From Cryptomeria japonica (lineage: Eukaryota > Streptophyta > Pinopsida > Cupressales > Cupressaceae), in NCBI RefSeq assembly GCF_030272615.1, contig NC_081405.1, positions 469,390,008 to 469,454,007 of the forward strand: a stretch of DNA of 64,000 nucleotides, given 5' to 3'. Below the pieces are notes generated by a model that did no database searches, was not told where the DNA came from, and saw only the letters and a list, made by a program, of their open reading frames with translations. Numbering within the stretch: position 1 is the stretch's first letter; every line of letters begins with the position of its first letter. Shown in pieces: positions 12,025-26,165 of the stretch. The position numbers and the translations under genes were made by a program.

Positions 12025-13329
12025 CAGATATAAAAACTTTTCCTAAACTAGTTTGACTGTAAACAATGAACTTGACTGACAATCACTAACACCGGTCATA
12101 AACCAAATTACTACCGGTTAAACACAATGAGATTGTGAAAGATATAAACTGGAAACACTTATCTTAACAAACCACCTACACCCTCATTTCCACATTATCC
12201 TTGTACATAAACAGGTAATCTATCATCAAAAATATAATAACATGCTAGATCAACATGATTCACCACTTGACAAAAAATAACAAAGCATCACATGAAAAGG
12301 ACATCACACATGACACACATAATTTTCATGTGGAAACCCAACTAGGAAAAACCACGTTGGGGATGAATACCCACAAGCTATTTTTGAACTCTTTAGAAGT
12401 CCACTTTGTTAGGAGCCTAGTCCAGTTAAAGACTGTTACAATAGGTTCTGTTCAGAACTGATCCTGTTAGGGATCACCCTCTTAAGGGATGGCTAGAATA
12501 CTCAGTTAAGGGTTAAACCCTGATAGAGGTTATCTTGTTAGAGGATTTCATGAACCCAATGGCTTTGAGTCACCCTGTTAAAGGATTTATAGCAAGCTAG
12601 TTAAAGCTACCCTATTAAAGGATTTTCCAACTATTGAAGTGGTTAGAGATCAACAGGTATTACAATGATCTGGTAATAGCACTTCAATGCCAATGTAGAT
12701 CTGCTTTAGTTCCTTTCTTTTGCATACACACTCTATAGGTATCAACCCTCTTATTTGGTCTGGCAAGAATCACGTGTCTTTGCACTTAGATACACACACT
12801 ACATTTGCCAACAACTTCAAAATGAAACACAACACCAACCTTATAGGAAACATATAGGTTGGTAACATAAACCCTAAACCCTAAACATTTAGGTTGAGCA
12901 ATTCAGTTGGTTCAATCCTGACCATTGAACACTTTGCATTTAAAATTTAACGGTCGAACAGATCTCAAGATATTTTCCATCGTTCGTTCTTCGCCGCTTC
13001 TTGGAGGTGATAACCCATCATGCGTTCTCCACCATTTACAGGGACTTCACTAATTCCCAAGGTAGATAGGATCAATCCCCTTCATGCAAGATCCTTCACG
13101 TGCACGAGGCTGACGTGGCAACGTGATCTGATCTCCATTACATTGCCAACTCATCACACAATGCCATTGGTTGAATCACACAGGCTCGAAACACTTCAAC
13201 CGGAAACCTTGAAGCTAAGACTACCAACCAGTAGTCATACCATATTAAACCGCTTCACCTTTAGCACATATACCAGTTCTCATCATTCTACCAGTTCACT
13301 TTGCCAGTTGCTTAACTTCAATAAAACCT

Positions 13330-13440
13330 ATTCACTCTTCATCATATTACCGGTTCACTCTTCAACATATTACTGGTTCTCTTTCACCATATTACTGGTT
13401 CTCTCTTGAGCATATTACTGGTTCTCTCTTGAGCATATTG
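13330..13440 (-). repeat. ACCGGT-core minisatellite in R4
   Basis: Four to five imperfect units of about 24-30 bp share CATATTACTGGTTCTCTC. The first still has ACCGGT; the later ones have ACTGGT, consistent with loss of the CpG by C-to-T change. R6 has a similar array at about 26030-26165. Confidence 0.7.
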
Positions 13441-13500
13441 ACATCAATGACAACACAATATCGTCATGTCAACATATTCTGCACATATGCCAACAAAAAT

Positions 13501-16484
13501 ACCCTTTTATAGATCTATAAGTGAATTTTTCAAAATATATACTTTTAATATTTTAATTAGTTTTTTATATTTTATATTTTATTTTTATTGAAAGTAGGTT
13601 ATCAGCACTAAAATATAAGGTTGATTATCTTTTAAAGGAAAAATAATTAAATTTTGAAAAAAATTCAAAAAAAAAAAAATGCACTAGAGAAAAGAGTCTA
13701 TGTCAAGATGATGCAATTATTTTCTAATTTGGATAGATACTTAAGAAAAAAGATGACGCCAAATGGAAAGAGATATATTTCAGTACACACTTTTCAAATT
13801 TGTTGAAAAATATATATACATAAAAAATAGTTAAAAATATATTTTTGCACTAAAGTTTCAACTTATCAATATACACAAAAAAATTGAAGAAAAAAAGGTA
13901 AAATTTACTATATGAAGTGTGACGCCTTGTGTAACTTCAATTTCAATATTTTATCAGCAACTAAATTATTGTGTTTACTTTATAAGAAAGTATATTCAAA
14001 TAATTTTTTAAATTTTTTAAAAAATATAAACATAAAATACACAAAAAATATACATTTAATTAGTTTACATCATTTCAAAATTCCAAAACATATATTTCAC
14101 TTTCTATTGACTCAATTTAAAAAGTTGATTCAACATTGGCTATTTCCTTTATAAAAGTGTGATATAGCTTTGTGCTTTTACCCTTGTATTATTATTTGAG
14201 TTTGGCTGAATTTTGGGGAAGGTGTGTGGAATTTTAGAAGAGGTCTATTGGCATTATTGTTGCTTTGAAGAATTTTTGGTAAATTTGGGAGGAGATTTGC
14301 CTTCAATTTTTGAAGAGATTTTCTGTGCAGTTGTTCGTTGTTGAGAGACTTCATTGTGGCTGTGGATTTGCTTTGGCAATTTTCGGACTCTGGTTGCATC
14401 TTCAATTCTTTTGTCAGAATTAAACCTTTCTTCTAATTTCCAGGTTGGAGGTTTTCTTACCCTTCAAATTGATTTTGATTTATATCTTTTAATTTTAAGA
14501 AAGGAAAAGATTGTTTTCTCCATGTTTGTATAATTGTCTTTTGGGTTTATTGGGGAGAAATTAATAAATTATTGTTATTAAAATTATTATAATCTAAATT
14601 TTCTATTACTGTCTATTATGAGAATTTGGGGATTTACTGTATTTTAATTCTAATTGGTATGTTACCATTCCTGTGTATTTGTGAAATTTGAGGTTTTACT
14701 GGGATTTAATCTTTGGGTTAAAATTTTTCCCCACAATGTGAAAGAAGTTTTGTACTGTTTGGAATTTGTAATCTCTTTTGAGAGAAAGTCATCTACGATA
14801 GTATTTTGAGTTTGGTGTTTTGGGCTATGTCATGAATTCTTCCTTGGGATTATTTTCTATCATTTAGATTGATTGTGTATGTGTTGCTGAGAATATATAC
14901 CCTTTTGATTCAATTTTGAATGTTCATCTTGAGTTCTGGGAGTCAAATTGTAAAACTTAATTTCTTCCATGTCGTAATTTTGTGTATGTGCTATTGTATA
15001 TTTAATATGCGTCATTTCTCTTTGTGCATGCACTGTACTATGCGTTGTACGCATTGAACTAAATTCTAGAAGTGCTAAACCTAATTTCATAAGTGCTTAC
15101 TTATTACAAAAGTGCTAGACCATGTTTTATAAGTGCTAAAATTATTTATGAAAGCCTTAAAGTATTTAACAAATGTGCTATTCTAGTGAATTTTGGTATT
15201 TTGATTATTTTCAAAATTTTTGATTTGTTTTTGCCCAGTCTAAGTCAAACTAGAGACTTATTTGTGGACTTGAGATTATTGAGATATTTATAGGAATCAG
15301 TTTATTGAGATTTTTTATAGTTTTGTATGATATTTCTTGATATTGCATAAGTTGTACTCGGATGGAATTGTGAGTATGAATCATATTTATTGTAATGGTT
15401 CATATTGTGCTATGGGAACATTTGATTATGCATATCATGGCATCTATGTGATATATTGGTGATTATTGATTAGTTTTTTATCCTTAGATCATAGGAACAT
15501 ACTAGGGGAAGTGGTTTCCATTGAGTGTTGGGGTCACTGCCAAGAGGTTTCCTGAAAAGGATGCTTGGAGGACTGCTAGGAGACCTCTTGGAAGTTATTT
15601 GTAAATAAGTGATAACCTTAATTAATTTATTAGGGTTTGGGTAGTTTTCACACTAATAAGATAATAATATGTTTTGGTCCCCCCCTCATAGCCTAGAGTG
15701 CTAGTATAGGCTCAAGATGAGATTGGGAAGGCCTTGATGGCATGATTGTACTCCCTTGTCTTTATGAGAGGTTGAGTTGGTTCCACATGGGTGTTGCCTA
15801 CCAAGAGGTTCCACATAAGGATTCTTGGAGGCCTAGACTACCTAGAGGCTCTTAGCAAGGATGCTTGTAGATCTAGTTGACAACATGTGATGACACTTTT
15901 CCCTACACATGTGTCCTTGGTCTTAGCCACATTTCTTGGAAGTCTCTGGCATGAGTCTTTGTCTTATTTGAACCTATGTTTTTGTGTTGACAAATATTTG
16001 TTATGCTTTTTTCTTGTGTCCTTTAGGAGTTAGGTGTTAGTTTAAGCTTAGTGTGTGTGGGGCCTCATATCATTCTCTAGGCATAGGGGGTGGTTCCTTT
16101 TAGTTCCACATGGTTGGGTGGTTGATGCCTTTTCTTCCATTGGGATATTTTCTCTATGTTGGATGTTTGTGAGCATGTTGGATATCCCTATTTCTACAAA
16201 TATTGAACTATGAAGGATTTGTACTTCATGATTACTTATTTGTAGCAGATGATATATATTTGTGATAAGAATACATTCACATGGTGTAAAATTTAATGTA
16301 AGGATGATTTATGTATTGTTGATAGAGACATTGATAATGTTGTATATCGATATTGATTATTCTTTGGTATTGTAAATTATCGTATTTGTCATTACTATGT
16401 AATTTAGTAACGACATTATGATACCCTAGGGAAATTGGAAAATGAAAGATTAGAAGAATGCAATGAAGTTAACAATGTTCTATG
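13501..16484. other. No recognisable gene
   Basis: AT-rich stretch. 13501-14160 is mostly A/T with no coding signal. 14160-15300 is T-rich on this strand and could be the leader of an old plus-strand element, but no LTR edge, primer site or domain supports this. 15530-15870 holds two loosely similar segments (15541-15597 and 15797-15870, sharing CCAAGAGGTT and GATGCTTG). The frames present are short. Confidence 0.5.
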
Positions 16485-19055
16485 TGTTGAACACAAGAAG
16501 TCACTAAGAGGGGGGCGGTGAATAAGTGATTTCCAAACTTAACTATTTTCTATCCTATGTGTGTAAACCGGTTAATAGATCTAACATAAAGTAGACATAT
16601 CGGTTAGATGGGAGGATGACACAAATGTAACCACACATAAAAGGGGCACCACAAAAAACCATATGTATGAGGAAAACCCTATTAGGGGAAAGCTCGGTGA
16701 GAAGTGTTGTTGGAGACTACTGCTCCAATCCAGCCTCACAATGAAAACCTCGGTTACAACATTTAGGTCACTAACCCAAGGATTGCCACTCTTTCTTTAA
16801 GGCACCAACCCAAGGAGCTCCAACCCTTGATTTTAGGGCACCAACCCGAGGAGAACCAACCCCTACACCAAGCTCCAACTTTGTGATCTACGATAAACAT
16901 ATATTAGATACAAAAGTAATATCTTTGTTACAAAAGAACTTTGTATCCCTTATGCAAATCTCTCCACCGGTTCTCCTCTCTTCAATCCTTTGTCAGTTCT
17001 CTGATCACCTTCTCACTGCAACAACCTTATCTTCTACTGCAACCCACTCTCTATTGCACCTTTCTCTTTGTTGCACCTTGCTCTCTGCTGCACCCTCACT
17101 GGTTCAACCTCTTTTTCTTCTCTATCAGTTATGCTCACTGTTGATTCTCCAACTTTTCTATCAAACTATTGTTGGCCACCACCGATCTACTTTTCTTAGT
17201 CAGTTATCTACTATCTGATTGTTGTTGATTCTCATCTAACCTTCTTTGCAATCTTTTGTGACTCTTCTCTGTTGGTTCAGTCGCCACTAGTATACTCCTT
17301 TATTTGACTCAATGGCAAGCTAGCGGTTACCTCACTCTCATCGGTTGAACTCTTCAACCTGATTCTCACTCACACACTCATTCTCTTCTCTGATTGTCAT
17401 TGAGCACTTGACTAATTTGCTCTCACATGTAGCAAAACAAACTACATCTTTGGTTCGCACTCTTATAGCTAGATTTTCCCACCTAAACGTCAGTTTGAAC
17501 ATTGGCAAGCTAGGGTTTCCACCATGCACTGAATCTACATCTGATTTGATATCATGTCCTTGATTGAGTTTCAACACTCAATCAATGAGCATCGCCCTAC
17601 TATTTACCTTGTGAACCATGTCTTCTCTCTTTAGCCATCTGTAGCATGATTTTTGACCCTTTGTCTGATCAATCATGTGCATGATGCAATTTCCTTCACC
17701 CTCTGCGATCTTCAAGATTAGTTTGTATTGGATCTCTGATGTTTCCTTGATCTTGAGCCGTAATCCTCTTCCTTCATTCGTCAAGATTTGCAGTCGCCAT
17801 AAATGTTGGACTAGTCACCAACAACTTCATCAACATATCACACTGACCTATGCATGCATGCCACTTCAACTTTATGTGACCCCTTTTGTCAGAATCCACC
17901 TTTGCTAGGTCGTCTATGACATTTTGGATAGGATCACGAACCAACCACATAACTAGGTTCATCTATCCATTCATAGACCCTGCCAGTTATAACCTAACTA
18001 GTTTGTCTTCACTCTTGCACTTTGCTTCTCTTTCGGTGGAACACTCAACCCAGTCAGCATACTTGCAAACTTACCTTATGCACATCATCAATAGATGGGA
18101 GCCTTTTGCATCTACGCTTTGTTAGCTTACTGTTCTACATCTATACCAATAGTATCTTCTACATGTATACTAGTAAGATACCATACACACTAGTGGCACC
18201 AAAATTTATCTTCATTTTGGGAACATCCTTTGTGTACAATAACTCAAGCTTGCCTTCTTCATTATTTGACTGGTTCTCCTATCAACTGGTTTGTCAAACT
18301 GACAAACATATCCTTCAATCTCTTACCGACAACTCATCATGTCTACCTAGCTGATCCAGTGCATATATTTGATCTCATGCACCTAAGGCAACTTAGTGTT
18401 TCACCAGTTCATCCAATGGGAGCCTTCAATCACCTTCCTTCTACTCTTTTGTCTTATCTTGGAGCACTATGATGCATTCCATGTATAATAGGATATAAGC
18501 TCCACTTATTGGTGGGAGTGGATCCTTTTCATTTTCATCCTGCATTGCACCAATGTAGCTTCCCTATTTGAGTATGCATATCTTGAAACAAACACATGTG
18601 ATCCAATTGGGCACATTCATTGTCAGTCATCTCTTCATTTGGTGACTGCATCTTTATCCGGTGGGAGTCCTATTGTTTTACATCCACACAACATACCGGT
18701 GGCCTACACATACTTCACTTCCAGTGTTGATATGATTTTTGTAACATTCCCCCTCTTCACAATCAATAGCCCAATATCTTGCTCTCTTGTTGGTTGGCAA
18801 CTAAGCACTGCCAAAATGTCACTTACAGGTCTACAGTCCTTATGTCTTCAACACAGGTCGATCACTAACTTGTGTACCAATGAATCTAATGGCCATTATG
18901 CTAGATGACTTTCTCTTCCTTACCGGTGACCTGCTATGCTAGTTGACATCAATGGCACCATTTTTGGTATTCATCAATGACAACACTACTCATCAATATC
19001 CCATACTAGTTTCCATCCTATACCAGTTGACATCAATGACAACACAATACCAACA
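16485..19055 (-). repeat. R5 3' LTR
   Basis: 2571 bp, TGTTGAACAC...CCAACA. It holds the C-loop hairpin near 16501-16529, a run of CCAACCC-rich text (16770-16870) and many ACCGGT/ACTGGT words. The frames at 16883-17218 and 17886-18472 are frames within the LTR and show no domain. Confidence 0.88.
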
Positions 19056-19070
19056 ATCTCCCCCTTTGGC
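19056..19070 (-). other. R5 polypurine tract
   Basis: On the minus strand GCCAAAGGGGGAGAT lies directly against the LTR start TGTTGG. Two further AAAGGGGGAG copies lie close by (about 19110-19125 and 19183-19195). Confidence 0.85.
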
Positions 19071-20753
19071 AATGATGTCAACACATGTAGTATTTGACAT
19101 ACTACAAATTCTTTCTCTCCCCCTTTGTGTGTTCCATGGATTTTCACACATGTAGTATGCAACATACTACAAAATCTCTCTCCCCCTTTGACAACAATGA
19201 CAAAAGGCACTGTCAGGATTTCCCTCCTCCTTGTCTACAAGGCACTGACACTTTTCTAACCACCTTTTTCTCTACCGGATGCTTCTCCTCATTTTACCAT
19301 CATACAATGCATCCTCTCAATTCACAACACTTGAGTTGGAGAGATCAGCCACCAACTGACACCAATTGCTCAACAACCAAGTGTATATGCAAACCAAAAA
19401 CATATGCATATACAAATCTGAAACCAATTGAAGGTGTATGTGTCAGTGACTACAACATACCTATTGGTCAGATTGCATCATCTCCCCTTGATATGCAGAT
19501 GCTATTCTGACCCCAAAATACTAATACAAAGTGTTGAAGCTAACACTGATACCAATTATATCTCTTCCGATACCAAATGCATGTTTTCTTGTGCAGGTAA
19601 CTTTTCTTCTTTGTAGGCAACTTTCCCGGTGGTCCAGTTGTGATTTCAATACCCATCATTGAAGTACCTTAAAACCTTGGACCGATGAGCACATCCCAAG
19701 GTCTCAAACATACCGATACAACCATAGACACTTGCACACCCTTTGTGTCCAGCAAGCCTGATACAAATAAAAAACATGGCTATCAACTCCCCTTGAGTCA
19801 TGTATCTCAGGTTCTTATTGTCTATCAAGTTCAAAACAAGAGCTCCAATCGACACCATATACCAGTTGAGCTGTGCATATCTGATCAATCAGATGATCTA
19901 TCAACTCCATTATATCCACCACAACATATGACATGATCCTAGATGTACACAATGCCATACAGTATCATTTTCATGCAATAAATCAAACTAGTTAGCCAAA
20001 AAAGATGCATGTATACATGATCAACTACCAGGCCATCATATGTCATTTAGATCTTCATCAACACTACCTAAGACATTAAATTGTCATTCCATGCTACCAG
20101 TGTTAATGCAGTGATCCTGAACCTCATTGTCTTACATAAACTGCACTACTAGTTAATATACATACCGGTAACCTACTGCACATACTAGTTTCCTGCACCA
20201 GTCCATCCTTTCTACCAGACCACATTCCTCTAACTCCTATCTTCTTGTGTCAATTTGCATTTGTTCCCAATTGAAAATTTTCCATCCATTAACACATGTA
20301 GAAGTGATCCATCTGTCATCTATAGGTGTGTAGCCAAGGTAGCCACTACACACACTTATCTTCTCATTTCCTTCCTTCATATCATTAGTAATGTGTTCTT
20401 CCATGTGTCCTCTTCCACTGAGGGGGTGAATGATAAGGTCAGTGTACTACTACCCCAAGGTCCTATATCTCCTTTAAGCCTTAGGAGATATCACTTGTGC
20501 ATTGAATGCATAATGCTGGTCCATGGTTACATCTTCTTGCTTCTTCCTCCAAACCTGCTTGGTCTCATTCTTCTTCCCATTTTTCAGTCTTGGGAGCAGG
20601 TCTTTCTTTCTTTTGCTGATGTGTCCTTTCTCTACCAGATTTTGCATCATGACTAGAAGCATTGCTGTAACAGAAAATTGTGTTCATGCCAAACGCATGA
20701 TTAGGGGACCTTCTACTATCCCCGTTTTCTCCTCTTTTTTTAATCAAACCATT
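19071..20753 (-). other. R5 internal region after gag
   Basis: 1.7 kb with no reading frame over about 140 codons and no pol motif on either strand. On the minus strand the first 250 bases after gag are still Lys-rich (EKGHISKRKKD) and may be a frameshifted Gag tail. The rest reads as degenerate sequence with CCGGT-type words. Confidence 0.6.
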
Positions 20754-22507
20754 TTATCCAGCTACTAGTCTCCATGGATTCCTTGATTGCATAGGAACAC
20801 TTATCCTCTTGTACCCTATAGGTCTTTGTTTCTCACATACTTTGTAACTACTTCCATAGTGAGCATGATTGTTCCACCGGCTGCCATAGGACCAAGAATT
20901 CTTCTTCCTGCATTCATGACTTCTATGGAAAAAACCATTGCCTTGATAATATAAATCCTTTTCATAACCGGGAGAGGGGATATGCATGTTTCTACTCTTT
21001 GAAACTTTGTGCCCATATGCAGGATATCTATGGAAACCTAAATTGCTTCTCCTAGATCCCATTCTACATTCATCTTCTCTATGGATATATCCTTTACATG
21101 CAAAAAAATAACCAGAGAAAGGGGGCACATAACTTACGAATTTGATTTTCCATGCTTGTGGAGATCTCACCGGTTTAGTATCTCCATGTTTGCTTCTTCA
21201 GGGATGAATCCTGGGATGTTCACTTTCTGCAATTTTTCCATCCGATCCCTTCTTTTCCCACACATGCTTTGTCTTGTGGGTGGTAGCATTTCCTTGTCTT
21301 CTACTGGTAGGAGGTCTTCTTTGTTGTCTTCTCATGTTCTTGCTTCCAGTGAAGCTTCCTTCTCCCATCTTCCCTTTTCCTTTAGGATATGCATTCTTTC
21401 TCTTTCTTGCAACACCGATCTTCATCCTTTGCTTCATGTCTTCACCGGTTGTGGTTAGATCAACCTTCTTCTAGGGAGTATTCCAAACAGTGAAGGTTTG
21501 TCCCTTCTTATCTCCACTTGAGGAGACAAACATAATGTCATTGTGGGGAACATTCTTGCTGGTGGAACATTCATCGGTACCACTTCCTAACCCTCCGGTA
21601 TCCTTGGAATGCCTTTGCTTCTTCAACATTTGTCCAAGACATTACTACTGCCATCAAACTGGATTCTCACCTTGAGATCATCCTGACATTTCTCAAGGGC
21701 ATTTAAGAGATTCTTCATTTCTCCTTCTAGCTGTTGATACTTTTTATCCTTTGCCTCTAGCTCAGATGCTAGATCATTACACCGATACTTCTTGGTGTCT
21801 TCTTGTTGAGACTTCAACTCTAAGATACATTTCTCAGATTCTTCAAGGCATCTGATCAACCGGTTTTATTCCACAACTACAACATTCTTGAATAACTTGT
21901 ATTCATTCCTCACTCTAGTAAGTTCTTTGAGTGCACTTACAAGTTCCCCTTCAAGATCTACTTTTGCTTTATCTTCTTCATCTTCACTATCAATGCCAAA
22001 CACATCTTTCCGGTAGGAGTGATTTGCATGATCATTCTCATATGTGTGCTTCTCATCTTATGATTCTTGAGCCATGAAGATGTGGGTTCCTTCTTCATCA
22101 TTGTTGCTACTACAAACAGACCTACCTTCATCATTTGCAGATACATGACTTGCATTTCTCATCTTGTCTTCACAAACTAGTTTTGCAGTGGTAGGCACAT
22201 TTCCATAGAGCTTCTTTAATCTGTCCCATAAGCTCCTTATCGATTTGCATCTATCCACTCATGAGGAAACATCAACTAATAACCCATAGAGTATAGCCTT
22301 CACTGCTAGATTATTGCATCGGTTTCTTCCTTCTACATTTGAATCAGTGAGAGGACTGATTTTACTAGGGAAGCCATTTACTATTGACATCCATACATCA
22401 AACCCAAGGGAGGACATGTAGAATTCCATCCTACAACTCCAAACATAAAAGTTTGAACCATTAAATACTGGAGTAGGGGTTGACACTAAACAAACCATTG
22501 TCTTCAA
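20754..22507 (-). pseudogene. gag: R5 Gag: UBN2-type head, coiled coil, decayed knuckles
   Basis: ATG at 22507 opens a frame with PTPVFNGSNFYVWSCRMEFY and LGFDVWMSIVNGF, the head of a Copia UBN2-type Gag. CKSIRSLWDRLKKLY follows. An acidic stretch and a heptad-like region (about 21640-21990, SALKELTRVRNEYK then ELEAKDKKYQQLEGEM) suggest a coiled coil. A frameshift occurs between 21620 and 21440. The basic tail holds knuckle-like units FACKGYIHREDECR, AYGHKVSKS, FFHRSHEC and HYGSSYKVC, each missing one or more Cys/His. About 585 codons in all. No protease motif follows. Confidence 0.78.
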
Positions 22508-22556
22508 ATATTAGAATCTACCCAAGCTAGAGAAAGCTTATCAATCGAGAACCTAG

Positions 22557-22568
22557 GCTCTGATACCA
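22557..22568 (-). other. R5 primer-binding site (initiator tRNA-Met)
   Basis: On the minus strand TGGTATCAGAGC sits two bases inside the LTR end. It is complementary to the 3' end of plant initiator tRNA-Met and is unmutated. Confidence 0.93.
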
Positions 22569-24804
22569 ATTGTTGAACACAAGATGTCACTGAGAGGGGG
22601 GGGTGAATCATTGATCTCCAAGCTTAACTATTTTCTATCCTATGTGTGTAAATTGGTTAACAAATATAACATAAAGAAGACATACCAGTTAGATGGGAGG
22701 ATGATACAAATGCAACCACACATAAAAGGGGCACCACAAAGCACCAGATGCACGAGGAAACTCCAAGATGGGAAAAACCTTGTTGAGAAGTGCTGCTGCA
22801 AACTACTGCTCCAATCCAGCTTCACAATGAAAACCTTGGTTACAACATTTAGGACACCAACCCAAGGAGTACCACTCCTTCTTTAGGGCACCAACCCCTG
22901 ATTTTAGGGTACCAACCCTTGCACCAAAATCCAACTCAGTGATCTACAATAAACATATATCAGATACAGAAGTAATATCTTTGTTACAAAAGAACTTTGT
23001 AGCCCTTATGCAAATCTGTCCACCAATTCTCTTCTCACCTTCTCACTATAGCAACCTTATATCCTACTACAACCCACTCTCTGCTATACTTTTCTCTTTG
23101 TTGTACCCTTGCCAATTCAACCTCTTTTTCTTCTCTATGGGTTCTGCTCTCTACCAGTTCTCCAACCTTTCTATCACACTGTTGCTAGCCACCACTTGTC
23201 TACTTTTCTCAGTCACTTGTCTGCTATCTAATTGCTGTAAATTCTCAGCTAACCTTCTCTATAATTTTCTATGACTCTTCTCTGCCAGTTCAGTCACCAC
23301 CGGTATATTAATTTGTCAAACTAAATGGAAAGCTACTTGTTGCCTCACTCTCTCTGGTTTAATTCTTCAACCCGATCCTCACTCTCACCGGTTTAATTCT
23401 TCAACCTGATTCTCACTCACACACTCAAGTCTCTTCTTTGATTGTCATTGCGCACTTGACTAATTTTATCTCACATGTAGCAGCACCAACTACATCTTTG
23501 GCTCGCACTCTTATAGCCAGATTTTCTCACCTAAACATTGGTTTGAACATTGAAACACTAAGGTTTCTGCCATGCACTGAATCTGCATCCAATTTGATCT
23601 CTGATCATCATGAAATATCATATCCAATCTAATATCATGTCCTTGATTGATATTCAACACTTAATCAATGAGCATTGCCCAATTGTTTACCTTGCAAACC
23701 ATGTCTTCTCTCTTTAGCTGTCTATAGCATGATTTTTGGCCTTTTGTCTAATCAATCACGTGCATGATGCAGTTTCCTTTACCCTCTTCGATCTGCAAGA
23801 TTAGTCTATACTGGTTCTTTGATGTTTCCTAGATCTCGAGCAGCAATCCTCTACCTTTATTCCTTGAGCTTTGTAGTTGCCATAAATGTTTGACCAGTCG
23901 CCAACAACTTCACTGACACATCACACCGAACTATGCATGCATGCCACTTCAACTCCACATGGCCCCTTTATCGACATCTACCTTTGCTAGGTTGGCTATG
24001 TCAGTTTGGATAGGATCACCAACCAACCACACAATCGGGTTCATCTACCAGTTCATAGACCCTACCGATTATACCCTAACTGGTATGTCTTCACTCTTGC
24101 ACTTTGCTTCTCTTTCGATGGAATAGTCAGCCCTATTGACATACTTGCCAACTTACCTTATGCACATCATCAATAGATGGGAGCCTTCTGCATCTATACT
24201 TTGTTACCTTATCAGTCTACATCTATACCGGTAGTATCATCTGCATGTATACTAGTAAGATACCATGCACACCGATGGCACCAAACTTTATCTTCATTCA
24301 AACAACATCCTCTATCTGCAACTGCTCAACCTTGCCTTCTTCAACGTTTGGCCGCCTCTCCTATCAACTGGTTTGTCAAAGTGACAAAAATATCCTTCAA
24401 TCTCTATACCAACAACTCATCATCTCTACCTAGCTGATCCAGTGCATATCTATGATCTCATGCACCTAAGGCAGCTTAGTGTTTCACTAGTTCATCTAGT
24501 GGGAACCTTCAATCACCTTCCTTCTACTCTTTTGTCTTATCTCAGAGGACTATGATGAATTCCATGCATAATAGGAGATAAGATCCACTTACCAGTGGGA
24601 GTGCATCCTTATCATCTACATCTTGCATTGCACCAATGTGGCTTCCCTATTTGAGTATGCATATCTTCAAATAGACACATGTGATCTGATTGGGCACATT
24701 CACTGTCGGTCAAATCTTCATTTGGTGACTACATCTTTATCTGGTGGGAGTCTTGTTGTTTCATATCCACTAATGAATAATGATGAACAATAAATACCTA
24801 ATAG

Positions 24805-24835
24805 GTACTGAGAGGGGGGTGGGTTGAATCAGTAC
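24805..24835 (-). other. C-loop hairpin in R6
   Basis: GTACTGA (24805-24811) pairs perfectly with TCAGTAC (24829-24835) around a G-run loop. The outer pair is G-C. Confidence 0.82.
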
Positions 24836-26029
24836 AAACAAAAAATTCTTCAACAACTTAAACTGCAAAGACTGCACTAACTACCAAACAACATCACCAA
24901 CCTAAACCAAGACAATACCAGTAAAACATAGTAAGAATGTGTAAGACATAAATCGGTAACACTTAGAACTTACCATATGCTTAAGCAGGTAATACATCAT
25001 AAACACAATTACCATTAGATCAACATGCATTTACTAATTAACAGAAAACACTAAATCATCACATGAAAAAGCATCACACACAACACACTGATTTTTCACG
25101 TGGAAACCCATCTGGGAAAAACCACAGTGGGGATGAATACCCACAAGTTGTTCTTGAACTCTTCTAAAGTTTGCTCTGTTAGGAGCCTAGTCCTATTAAA
25201 GACTTTACAACAGGTTCTGCTAGGAACCAATCCTGCTAGGGATCACCCAGTTAACGGATGGCTAAATACCCGGTTAGAGGTTAAAACCCTGTTAAAGGTT
25301 ACCTCACAAGAAGATTTGAAGAACTCAATGATTTTGAGTCACCTTGTTAAAGGATTTACAAAAATCCTATTAAAGCTACCCAGTAAAGGGATTTTCCAAC
25401 TACTAAAATGGTTAGAAGTCAACAGGTATTACACTGATCTGATAACAACACTCAATGCCAAGACATATCCACTTCAGTTCCTTTACATCTACAATCACAC
25501 TCTACAGATCTCTACTCACTTATCCAGTCTGGCAAGAATTACCTCACATACATTCATTTGCCAACAATCTCAAATGAAAATCATCATCGACTTTATAGAC
25601 AACAATTAGGTTGGTGGCCAAAACCTAAAACCCTAAACATCTAGGTTAACAATATAGTCGGTCCAATCCTGACTGTTTAATCACATTACATAGAGTAAAA
25701 CAATCTTGAACAAATCTCAAGACATTATGCATCATCCATTCTTCACCACCTCTGGAAGCTGATAACTCATCACCTACTCTCCACCGTTTACTAAGATTTT
25801 GCACATTCTCGAGGTAGATAGAATCAATCTTCTCATGCAAGATTCTCAAGGAAAACCTTCACTGGCACAAGGCTGACATGGCAATGCAATCTAATCTTCA
25901 TTTCAATGCTAACTTATCACAGGATATCATTGGTCGAATCACACAGACTTGGAATGCATCAACTGGAAACCCTGAAGCTGAGACTACCAACTGGTAGTCA
26001 TATCAAGTGAAACCCCGATACAAACTTTG

Positions 26030-26165
26030 CATATACCGGTTCACTTTCCAGTTTACTTACTTCAACATACTGGTTCACACTTCATCATAGCGGTTCACTT
26101 GCCAGTTTACTTACTTCAACATACCAGTTCACACTTCATCATACCGGTTCACACTTCAGCATATT
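26030..26165 (-). repeat. ACCGGT-core minisatellite in R6
   Basis: Five to six units containing (C)ATACCGGTTCACACTTCA, with variants ATACTGG, ATAGCGG and ATACCAG. Two units repeat TTGCCAGTTTACTTACTTCA-type text in tandem. It corresponds to the R4 array. Confidence 0.7.

Larger units (their letters stand above)
11956..13495 (-). mobile_element. R4: solo LTR of a Copia-type element
   Basis: The element starts TGATAATACA and ends ATGCCAACA (minus-strand start TGTTGGCAT) and is flanked by AAAAT on both sides (11951-11955 and 13496-13500), a perfect 5-bp target duplication. At 1540 bp it contains a C-loop hairpin with 13 G on this strand, the GGAAACCCA/GGGTTTCC block common in plant Copia LTRs, and mini-hairpins. 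It shares most of its length with R6. No internal region is present, so recombination between two LTRs removed it. Confidence 0.9.

Noticed and set aside
12868..12890. AAACCCTAAACCCTAAAC, telomere-like
   Set aside because: Only two units, inside the solo LTR R4, and the sister LTR R6 has a diverged form at the same place; not a telomere or interstitial array.
13020..13409. 129-codon plus-strand frame
   Set aside because: Lies fully inside solo LTR R4, on the strand opposite the element, and is driven by the ACCGGT minisatellite; no domain.
16883..17218. 111-codon plus-strand Leu/Ser-rich frame
   Set aside because: Inside the R5 LTR, opposite to the element strand; the partner LTR copy (22939-23274) has a different, broken frame.
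20474..20747. Possible protease remnant after R5 Gag (CYSNASSHDAKSG resembles D-S-x-C-S-H-H-M)
   Set aside because: No Asp at the catalytic place and no flanking protease text; similarity is too short.
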